From positions 1 to 30,772 of the forward strand of contig JBDTLH010000006.1 of the NCBI GenBank assembly GCA_039934875.1: 30,772 nucleotides of DNA, read 5' to 3'. Origin of the DNA: JBDTLH01 sp039934875. Lineage in GTDB: Bacteria > Acidobacteriota > Terriglobia > Terriglobales > Acidobacteriaceae. This document shows positions 6,262 to 13,067 of the stretch, piece by piece (the stretch's first letter is position 1; the number at the start of each line of letters is the position of its first letter). The position numbers and the translations under genes were made by a program. The notes under the pieces were generated by a model, which saw only the letters and a list, made by a program, of their open reading frames with translations, did not search any database and was not told the origin of the DNA.

Positions 6262-8526
6262 CTACCCCACCTCCACCAGCCCATATCTCCTCTGCCAGTG
6301 GGTCTTCAAATGCTCCATCACCGCTTTTCGCTCTTCCGCGGATACTGCCGCATCGCCAGCGACAAACCTCTCCGCCTCCTGCTTCGCCAACTCCAGCACC
6401 TTGCGGTCGCGCAGGATGTTCGCTACGCGCAGCTCCGGCGCACCAGCCTGGCGGGTGCCAAAGAACTCGCCCGGGCCGCGCAGCTCCAAATCCAATTCGG
6501 CGATCTCGAATCCGTTCTGCGTGCGCACCATCGCTTCCAGCCGCCGATCGCCCTCTTCTGTCGCCTTTCCGCCTGTCACCAGAACGCAGTAGGATTTCGC
6601 AGTGCCCCGTCCGATGCGCCCCCGCAATTGGTGCAGTTGTGAGAGCCCGAAGCGTTCGCAATGCTCGATCACCATTACATTCGCATTCGCCACATCGACT
6701 CCGACCTCAATCACCGTGGTGGAGACCAGCACCTGTATCTCACCGCGCTGGAAGCGCGCCATCACGATCTCTTTCTCGTCCGCCGGAAGCCGACCATGCA
6801 ATAACCCCACCCGCAGCCCCTTGAACACGCCGCGGCGCAACTCGTCATACATTTTCACCGCGGCTTTGAGCGGGGCCTTCTCCGCCTTGCCGCCTTCCAT
6901 TCCCAGCCCAAGCTCGGATTGATCGCCCTTACTCGCCTCGATTACCGGATAGACGATATAGGCCTGATGCCCCGCCTCCACCTGCTTGCGCACAAATGCC
7001 CACACCTCTTGCGCGCGCTCCTCGGTCACCCGGCGCGTGGTAATCGTGGTGCGGCCCGGTGGCAGTTCATCGAGCGTACTGGCATCGAGGTCTCCGTAAA
7101 GCGTCAGCGCCAAGGTGCGCGGAATCGGTGTCGCCGTCATCACCAGCGTGTCCGGCTCCGCATCCGTATCTTTCTTCATTAGCCGGAAGCGCTGCATCAC
7201 TCCGAAGCGGTGTTGTTCATCGACGATCACCAGGCCGATCTTATCGAACTCCACCTTATCTTCGATCAGCGCGTGTGTGCCGATCACCAGTTGCGCACTG
7301 CCCTGCGAAATATGCCGCCGAATCTCCCGCTTTCTGTCCTGCTCCAGCGATCCTGTGAGCAGCACAATACGGTATCCCAGCGGCTCCAGCATCCGCCGTG
7401 CGGAAAGATAGTGCTGCGTCGCGAGTATCTCTGTGGGCGCCATGAGCGCCACCTGATATCCATTTTCGATGGCAATCGTCGCCGCTTCGAGCGCAACCAA
7501 CGTCTTGCCCGAACCCACATCGCCCTGCAACAACCGCCTCATTGGGGTCGCGGCTTGCATGTCCTTGGCAATCTCTCCTAATACTTTTTTCTGCGCATTC
7601 GTCGGACGAAATGGAAGAAACCGCTTGATCGCCTCGCGCACCTGGCCTGTCAGCGCAAACGAAATCCCCCGACGCGCTCGCATTCGCTGCCGCTTCAACT
7701 CCAACCCGATCTCCAGAAAAAAGAACTCCTCGAAGATCAACCGCATATGTGCCGGCGTATTCCTCCCGAGTAACTGCAGCATGCTGGTCTCAGCAGGAGG
7801 AAAATGCGCCCGCTCGAAAGCCTCCGCGCGATCCAGCAGCAGCAACCGCTCTCGCAACGATTTCGGCAGCGGCTCCGCCACAGGACGCTCCAGGTTCGTG
7901 AGTGCAAAATGCACGGTCTTGCGGAACCAATTCGACGTCAGCTTCTGGCTCCCCGCAGTCTCATAAATCGGAACGATCCTGCCCATCTCCAGCGATGAGC
8001 CCAGCGGATCTTTGTTCGACGCTTCTGTCGCTTCCAGGTCGTCGGGCTTCGCCAGTATCTCGAACTGCGGGTTCATGATCGTCAACTTGCCGGTCATGTG
8101 GTTCGCCTCGACCTTGCCGAACAAAGCAACCGTCTGCCCCGCCTTGAATCTGTCTTTTAGATACGTGCCCCGGAACCACATGCACTTGAGTGACGCACGC
8201 CCGCTCCCTACGGTCATCTCGAAGATGGGGATCGACTTGGTCCGCAGCAGCGCCGACCCGCGCACCTCCCCGATGACGCTGGCCATCTCTCCCGCGCGCA
8301 ACTCCCCTATCGTTTTAGGGTTTGCCCGGTCTTCATAGCGGAAAGGCAAATAATAAAGCAGGTCTTCGACCTTCTGGATGCCCTTGGCGGCTAGCATCTC
8401 CGCGACCCGCGGACCTACGCCCTTTAAGTACTTGATCTCAGTCTCTAATCGCAACGGCTGCCGCTTCAACTCACCTGTGGATGTCACCGCGAGAATCTTA
8501 ACAGCACCATGCACCCCAAACCCCAC
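6262..8526 (-). CDS. recG: ATP-dependent DNA helicase RecG
   Basis: RecG remodels stalled replication forks and branched recombination intermediates. The 754-residue frame has the N-terminal wedge/OB region (IKYLKGVGPRVAEML, then LLYYLPFRYEDR and an OB fold to about residue 150). Superfamily-2 helicase motifs follow: Walker A GDVGSGKT, DEQH in VIVDEQHRFGVMQRF, TATPIPRTLALTLYG, LLHGRLPADEKE, and motifs V-VI in VSTTVIEVGVDVANANVMV and HQLRGRIGRG. The C-terminal RecG wedge-contact region is present (ELRGPGEFFGTRQAG). The start used is a GTG at 8526; other in-frame GTGs at 8514 and 8487 are possible, and the real conserved part begins near residue 28. It stands alone on its strand, head-to-head with a small membrane-protein gene. 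Confidence 0.95.
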   Translation of the reverse strand: MGFGVHGAVKILAVTSTGELKRQPLRLETEIKYLKGVGPRVAEMLAAKGIQKVEDLLYYLPFRYEDRANPKTIGELRAGEMASVIGEVRGSALLRTKSIPIFEMTVGSGRASLKCMWFRGTYLKDRFKAGQTVALFGKVEANHMTGKLTIMNPQFEILAKPDDLEATEASNKDPLGSSLEMGRIVPIYETAGSQKLTSNWFRKTVHFALTNLERPVAEPLPKSLRERLLLLDRAEAFERAHFPPAETSMLQLLGRNTPAHMRLIFEEFFFLEIGLELKRQRMRARRGISFALTGQVREAIKRFLPFRPTNAQKKVLGEIAKDMQAATPMRRLLQGDVGSGKTLVALEAATIAIENGYQVALMAPTEILATQHYLSARRMLEPLGYRIVLLTGSLEQDRKREIRRHISQGSAQLVIGTHALIEDKVEFDKIGLVIVDEQHRFGVMQRFRLMKKDTDAEPDTLVMTATPIPRTLALTLYGDLDASTLDELPPGRTTITTRRVTEERAQEVWAFVRKQVEAGHQAYIVYPVIEASKGDQSELGLGMEGGKAEKAPLKAAVKMYDELRRGVFKGLRVGLLHGRLPADEKEIVMARFQRGEIQVLVSTTVIEVGVDVANANVMVIEHCERFGLSQLHQLRGRIGRGTAKSYCVLVTGGKATEEGDRRLEAMVRTQNGFEIAELDLELRGPGEFFGTRQAGAPELRVANILRDRKVLELAKQEAERFVAGDAAVSAEERKAVMEHLKTHWQRRYGLVEVG

Positions 8527-8548
8527 TCTGCGGTGTCCAATAATAGAA

Positions 8549-8770
8549 ATGCGGATCGCAAATTTTCGCAGATCGCTTCTAGCGGTGCTCTTGGGCAGTG
8601 TTGTGTACTACGCCATTGCTCCGAGGCTGCCAATCGGTTTACAGCACCGCCTGGATAGACTCGATGGCGGGCTATTTGTATGGTTTCTCATATGTACAGC
8701 CTTATATTGGGGATTCGGCGCTGTTTTGCGCTACACGGAACCCGACCGTTATCGTGGTCAGGCGCGATAG
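8549..8770 (+). CDS. Small two-helix membrane protein, unknown function
   Basis: A 73-residue protein starting MRIANFRRSLLAVLLG. The first membrane helix is about residues 9-23 (LLAVLLGSVVYYAIA), followed by a polar loop (LPIGLQHRLDRLDG), a second helix (GLFVWFLICTALYWGFGAVL) and a short basic tail. I recognise no domain. The frame is open upstream, but that part lies over the recG start and does not read like a protein, so the ATG at 8549 is preferred; it has no ribosome site and may be leaderless. Only about 22 bases separate it from the annotated recG start on the other strand. The clean loop-helix pattern supports a real gene, though not strongly. Confidence 0.55.
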   Translation: MRIANFRRSLLAVLLGSVVYYAIAPRLPIGLQHRLDRLDGGLFVWFLICTALYWGFGAVLRYTEPDRYRGQAR

Positions 8771-8947
8771 TAAGTCAGGCTGCCGAATTCCACCCCTCAC
8801 GCCCCTCTCCAGAGTAGAATCTTTAGAAAATCGCCTTCACTGAGTTCCCCCTGTTTCCCACCCCCTCAGGAAACTGCCAGCGAGGATGCGAACCACTTCA
8901 GCTCTGCCGCAAGAACTCTACTACCTTTCGCGATTGTTCCGAGGACG

Positions 8948-10390
8948 ATGGAAAAGCTCGCCATTCTTTATCACGCCACCAGGGTGATTCTCTCCACCTT
9001 CGACCTCGATAAGGTCCTCGCGGAGATACTTAACACGGTCCGCGACTACTTCGCTGCCTCCAATGCCGCTATTCTGCTGCTGGACCCAACTTCCTCCCAT
9101 CTCTACGTCCACCAGCACATCGGACGCACCCCCGAACACACCGGAATCCGTGTTCCCCTCGGATCAGGCATCACCGGTGCCGCCGTCCAACTTAAGAAGC
9201 CCATCAATGTCCCCGATGTCGCCCTCGATCCCCGCTATCTGCAAAGCTCCCTCGCAACCCGCTCCGAATTGGCCATTCCCCTCATGGTCCACGATGAAGT
9301 CGTCGGCGTGCTCGATATTCAAAGCACCCTGCCGGACGCCTTCGATAGCGACACCATCAGCCTGCTCATCATGTTTTCCGCCCAGGCCTCCATCGCCATA
9401 GAAAACGCCCGTCTCTACTCGCAGATTGAACGCCGCGCCAACCAGCTCGAAGCGATCAATGCGATTGCACGCCAGACCACCGCCGTTATCGACATCGAAG
9501 AGCTCCTCCCCAAAGTTTGCCAACTCATCCATGGGCGCTTCCAGTCCGCCCATGTCGCCGTTTACCTTGTCCACGACTCTAGCGATGACGGCGCCCTTCA
9601 ACTGCGTGCGCAGATCGGCACGCTCTCTGGCCCTGCTCCCAGCTCTGCCCTCTCTCAGCGGGTTTTCGCGACTGGGAAGCTTGCCACGGATATGCATCCC
9701 AATGACTGCTCCGAACTCTGCCTCCCCCTTATCTTCTACGAGGAGAGACTCGGGGTCCTCTCCCTGCATAGCCAAGGCGCCGCCGTTTTCGCTGGCTCGG
9801 AACTAGACCCTTTGATCGCCGTCGCCGATATCTTCGCCGCCGCCATCAAGAATTGCCAGCACTTCGAACTCACCAAACAGCTCGCCTACCGCGACGGGCT
9901 CACCTCGATCTTCAATCGTCGCTTCTTTGAGGAGCGCGTCGCCGAAGAGATCGAGCGCTGCAAGCGCTACGGCTCCGAACTCGCGCTGCTCATGATCGAC
10001 ATCGATCAATTCAAGACCGTCAACGACACCTACGGTCACCTGCTGGGCGATGACGTGCTTAAGCAAACCGCGGCTCTCTTCACCCAGCAACTCCGAAAGA
10101 GCGACATCGTATGCCGCTACGGCGGCGAGGAGTTCGTCATTCTTCTCCCCGAGCTCGGACGCAACCGGGTACTCGAAGTCGCCGATAAGCTGCGCCGCAA
10201 CGTGCAGGGTTTTCTTTTCCCCGGCATTCCACGTCCAATTACCATCAGCATCGGCGTCTCCCACTTCCCAGCCAATGGAGATTGCCGCCACGAGTTGCTG
10301 GCCGCCGCCGACGCCGCGTTGTACACTGCAAAGCAATCGGGACGCAACCAGGTCGTGCTCGCCACTGCATCCGCCTCCACCCCAGACTGA
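8948..10390 (+). CDS. Diguanylate cyclase with two GAF domains (GAF-GAF-GGDEF)
   Basis: A cytoplasmic 480-residue protein. GAF domain 1 spans about residues 5-155 (AILLLDPTSSHLYVHQHIG, ELAIPLMVHDEVVGVLDIQ) and a second GAF about 170-315 (LCLPLIFYEERLGVLSLHS). The GGDEF domain is about 320-478: YRDGLTSIFNRRFFEERV, MIDIDQFKTVNDTYGHLLGD, and the active-site loop GGEEF at 392-396. The product-inhibition I-site RxxD (RKSD, 383-386) is exactly five residues before it, so it should make c-di-GMP from GTP and be feedback inhibited. The GAF domains probably sense a small ligand or redox state; which is unknown. GAGG lies close upstream of the ATG. The ABC exporter genes begin four bases after its stop, so all three are probably co-transcribed. 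Confidence 0.92.
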   Translation: MEKLAILYHATRVILSTFDLDKVLAEILNTVRDYFAASNAAILLLDPTSSHLYVHQHIGRTPEHTGIRVPLGSGITGAAVQLKKPINVPDVALDPRYLQSSLATRSELAIPLMVHDEVVGVLDIQSTLPDAFDSDTISLLIMFSAQASIAIENARLYSQIERRANQLEAINAIARQTTAVIDIEELLPKVCQLIHGRFQSAHVAVYLVHDSSDDGALQLRAQIGTLSGPAPSSALSQRVFATGKLATDMHPNDCSELCLPLIFYEERLGVLSLHSQGAAVFAGSELDPLIAVADIFAAAIKNCQHFELTKQLAYRDGLTSIFNRRFFEERVAEEIERCKRYGSELALLMIDIDQFKTVNDTYGHLLGDDVLKQTAALFTQQLRKSDIVCRYGGEEFVILLPELGRNRVLEVADKLRRNVQGFLFPGIPRPITISIGVSHFPANGDCRHELLAAADAALYTAKQSGRNQVVLATASASTPD

Positions 10391-10394
10391 CCCC

Positions 10395-11297
10395 ATGCAA
10401 ATCGTTCAAATAAAAGAAGTCGTCAAAGCATATGACAAGAAAGTTGCCGTGGACCGGCTCTCGCTTTCCATCCGCCAGGGCAGCATCTATGGTCTTCTTG
10501 GACCGAATGGCGCAGGCAAGACCAGTACCATTCGCATGATGATCGGCATCACCCTCCCCGATTCGGGAGAAATCCGCATGTTCGGCGAACCCTTCCGCCG
10601 CGCTCACCTCAAGCGCATCGGCTACCTTCCCGAGCAGCCCGGCCTCTACAAAAAGATGAAGGTGCTCGAACAACTCGTCTTCATGGGCGAGTTGCGCGGC
10701 ATGTCCGCATCCAGCGCCCGCACCCACGCTGTCCAATGGTGCGAACGCCTCGATATCGCCGGCTCTCTCGACAGCAAATACGAAGAGCTCTCAAAAGGCA
10801 TGCAGCAGAAAATCCAGTTCATCTGTACTCTACTGCACGACCCCGAATTTCTCATCATGGACGAACCCTTCTCCGGCCTCGACCCGGTCAACACCAAGCT
10901 GATTAAAGACATCTTGCTCGACCTCAAGCGCCAGGGACGCACCATTCTCTTCTCCAGCCATCGCATGGACCACGTGGAAAAACTCTGCGACGATATTTGT
11001 CTGATCAACAACGGAAAGGCTGTCCTCCAGGGCAATCTGCGGGAGATCAAGCAGGGATACGGCAAGAGCAGCGTCCAGGTCGAATACCAAGGCGGCGGAG
11101 ACGTCTTCAAAAACAATGAACTGGTCAAGTCCTATGACAACTACGAAAACTATGTCGAGATCCGCATGGCAGAGGGCGCAGATGCCCAGGCCCTTCTGCG
11201 CATGATCTCCGATCGCTCTCGCATCAACAAGTTTGAGATCGTCGAGCCTTCACTGGATGAAATCTTTCGCGAGATCGTAGGTAAAACCGATGCATAA
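10395..11297 (+). CDS. ABC transporter ATP-binding protein (ABC-2/NatA-DrrA type)
   Basis: A 300-residue ATPase subunit. It has Walker A GPNGAGKTSTIR near residue 40, the Q-loop region YLPEQPGLYKKMKV, a signature variant ELSKGMQQKIQF, Walker B LIMDEPFSGLDP and the switch His in FSSHRMDHVEKLC. The C-terminal 80 residues form the accessory domain (DUF4162-like) found in drug and sodium exporter ATPases. It pairs with the overlapping permease gene to form an exporter. The long upstream extension of the frame overlaps the cyclase and is not coding; the ATG at 10395 gives the standard MQIVQIKEVVKAYDKK start. The substrate is unknown. Confidence 0.92.
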   Translation: MQIVQIKEVVKAYDKKVAVDRLSLSIRQGSIYGLLGPNGAGKTSTIRMMIGITLPDSGEIRMFGEPFRRAHLKRIGYLPEQPGLYKKMKVLEQLVFMGELRGMSASSARTHAVQWCERLDIAGSLDSKYEELSKGMQQKIQFICTLLHDPEFLIMDEPFSGLDPVNTKLIKDILLDLKRQGRTILFSSHRMDHVEKLCDDICLINNGKAVLQGNLREIKQGYGKSSVQVEYQGGGDVFKNNELVKSYDNYENYVEIRMAEGADAQALLRMISDRSRINKFEIVEPSLDEIFREIVGKTDA

Positions 11298-12555
11298 CGT
11301 GTTTCTCTTCGCACGCCGTGAATTCCTCGAGCGCATTCGCACGAAATCTTTCATCATCACGACCATTCTCTTTCCCGCCATGATGCTGGGTTTCACCATC
11401 CTGCCCAGCATGATGATGAACAACTCGACCGGGCCCAAACGTATCGAGGTCGTTGCCGGCAGTGCTGGATTCGCCGATCAGATCAAATCAAACCTCAACG
11501 GGCTCTCCGTCAGGTCCAAAGATGCCACCCAATATTCAATCACCACTTCCACCGACACCTCAGGAGCGAATCGTAATGCCTTGTTGCAACGAATTACCGA
11601 CAATAAGAAAACGCCGGAGGCGCTCGATGGAGTTGTGTGGGCCTCCGATGATGCCGTTGCCGCCGGTAAACCCGTCCTCTATGGGGTGACTGCCAGCGAC
11701 TTCAAAACGCAAGAGGAGATCGACCGCAGCATCAATCGCGCCCTCCAACTGCGCCGCCTTACCGAAAAAGGTATCAGCGCCTCCGACGCCGAGGCGCTGA
11801 TGAAGGGCGTGGACCTCGAAACTCACCAAGTCTCCGGTGGACGCGCCAAGGCAGCCGCCGGCATGGAGGCGTTCTTTACCCCCTTCATCCTCATGTTCAT
11901 GATGTATTTCAGTATGCTGATCTACGGCATGGCGGTGATGCGCTCGGTGGTCGAAGAAAAGAGCTCCAGGATTTTCGAGGTGCTGCTCTCTTCCGCCACC
12001 TCCAAGCAACTCATGGCCGGCAAAGTCCTCGGCGTCGGCGCCGTTGGACTCGCCCAAATCGGAATCTGGGCAACGGCCGCTCTCCTCTTCTCGGGCGGTG
12101 CGCTCGGCGCAGCCAGCTCCATGCTCAAGTTTTCGCCTATGCAATTTTTCGCCTTCGGCGTCTTCTTCGTCCTGGGATATCTCATCTACAGCGCCCTCTT
12201 CGCCGCAGTCGGCGCGATGGTCAACTCCGAGCAGGAAGCGCAACAACTTCAGACCTTCGTGATGCTGCCCCTCATTCTCTGCATGGTCTTCATCACCAAG
12301 GTCATCACCGATCCTAACGGAAGCATCGCGTTCTGGGCGTCCATGTTCCCCCTCACTTCGCCCTTGCTAATGTATGTCCGCATTATCGTGCAACAGCCTC
12401 CCATGTGGCAGATCGCGCTCTCGATCGCCATCGCTGTGGTCTCGGTTTACGTGCTGCTCGCCCTCTGCTCCCGTATCTACCGCGTCGGTATTCTCATGTA
12501 CGGCAAACGTCCTACCCTCCCGGAAATCATAAAATGGATCAAATATGCATCCTAA
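11290..12555 (+). CDS. ABC-2 type exporter permease (NatB/YhaP-like)
   Basis: A 421-residue permease. Helix 1 follows a basic start (FARREFLERIRTKSFIITTI). A large outside domain of about 150 residues is followed by five more helices, such as FILMFMMYFSMLIYGMAVM, VGLAQIGIWATAALLFSGG and FGVFFVLGYLIYSALFAAVG. The phrase SVVEEKSSRIFEVLLSSA after helix 2 is the coupling helix typical of this family. It overlaps the ATPase gene by eight bases and forms the membrane half of the exporter. NatAB-type relatives export sodium or small toxic molecules; no residue here fixes the substrate. No terminator is clear after it. Confidence 0.9.
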   Translation: MHNVFLFARREFLERIRTKSFIITTILFPAMMLGFTILPSMMMNNSTGPKRIEVVAGSAGFADQIKSNLNGLSVRSKDATQYSITTSTDTSGANRNALLQRITDNKKTPEALDGVVWASDDAVAAGKPVLYGVTASDFKTQEEIDRSINRALQLRRLTEKGISASDAEALMKGVDLETHQVSGGRAKAAAGMEAFFTPFILMFMMYFSMLIYGMAVMRSVVEEKSSRIFEVLLSSATSKQLMAGKVLGVGAVGLAQIGIWATAALLFSGGALGAASSMLKFSPMQFFAFGVFFVLGYLIYSALFAAVGAMVNSEQEAQQLQTFVMLPLILCMVFITKVITDPNGSIAFWASMFPLTSPLLMYVRIIVQQPPMWQIALSIAIAVVSVYVLLALCSRIYRVGILMYGKRPTLPEIIKWIKYAS

Positions 12556-12714
12556 GCGGCCTTCGCTAACTTCCGGGACCGGCGAGGCTACATTACCCCG
12601 ATCCTTTCAACAATCAATTTAGCGCCGCGAAGAATTAAGCAGAAATTAAGCCTCCTGGATTATCCTCAGTGTTGTGCAATTTGCACCACCTCAGAACCAG
12701 GGAGGAAACCGTCT

Positions 12715-12990
12715 ATGTTTGCTTTGATCTGGGAGGCAGTGATCGGTCTGATTGTGGGCGCTTTAGCAAAACTCATCATGCCCGGCAAGGACCCCGGTGG
12801 GATATTCGTCACCATGCTCCTCGGCGTTGCGGCTTCTATCGGGATGGGATTTCTAGGACGTGCCGTGGGCTGGTATCAACCTGGTCAGAGCGCCGGCTTC
12901 TTCGCGTCCGTGGTGGGAGCGATCATCATTCTTTTACTCTATCGCTTGCTCGTCAGAGGGAGTGCCCCTCGAACTCTGTCCCGCAGGTAA
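12715..12990 (+). CDS. GlsB/YeaQ/YmgE family small stress-type membrane protein
   Basis: A 91-residue protein with three membrane helices: WEAVIGLIVGALAKLIM, IFVTMLLGVAASIGMGFLG and GFFASVVGAIIILLLYRLL. The Gly-rich first helix followed by PGKDPGG is the hallmark of the transglycosylase-associated/GlsB family. The molecular role is poorly known; members are often stress-induced. It has the best ribosome site in the window, GGAGG at 12701-12705, nine bases before the ATG. Two copies of ATTAAGC lie at 12634-12651 upstream, but no standard promoter was found. The basic tail RGSAPRTLSRR should face the cytoplasm. Confidence 0.85.
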   Translation: MFALIWEAVIGLIVGALAKLIMPGKDPGGIFVTMLLGVAASIGMGFLGRAVGWYQPGQSAGFFASVVGAIIILLLYRLLVRGSAPRTLSRR

Positions 12991-13015
12991 CTCCATCAAG
13001 GTACTTGACTAGGTA

Positions 13016-13044
13016 TTGCCGTCCCACTCTAAGTGGAAGATAAT
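13016..13044 (+). promoter_or_regulatory. Sigma-70-like promoter of the kinase gene
   Basis: TTGCCG at 13016-13021 and GATAAT at 13039-13044 are separated by 17 bases. This matches four of six and five of six consensus positions with ideal spacing. Transcription would begin near 13051, giving a leader of about 17 bases that contains the TGGAG ribosome site. An overlapping alternative (TTGACT at 13005-13010 with TCTAAG at 13028-13033) also has 17-base spacing but a poorer -10. Confidence 0.5.
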
Positions 13045-13055
13045 CAGTAATTATC
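13039..13055. promoter_or_regulatory. Inverted repeat over the -10 of the kinase promoter, possible operator
   Basis: GATAAT (13039-13044) and ATTATC (13050-13055) form a perfect six-base inverted repeat around the five-base centre CAGTA. It covers the predicted -10 element and the likely start of transcription, where a repressor would block the gene. Six-base arms can arise by chance in AT-rich sequence, so this is only a candidate. Confidence 0.35.
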
Positions 13056-13067
13056 TGGAGCTACGCC

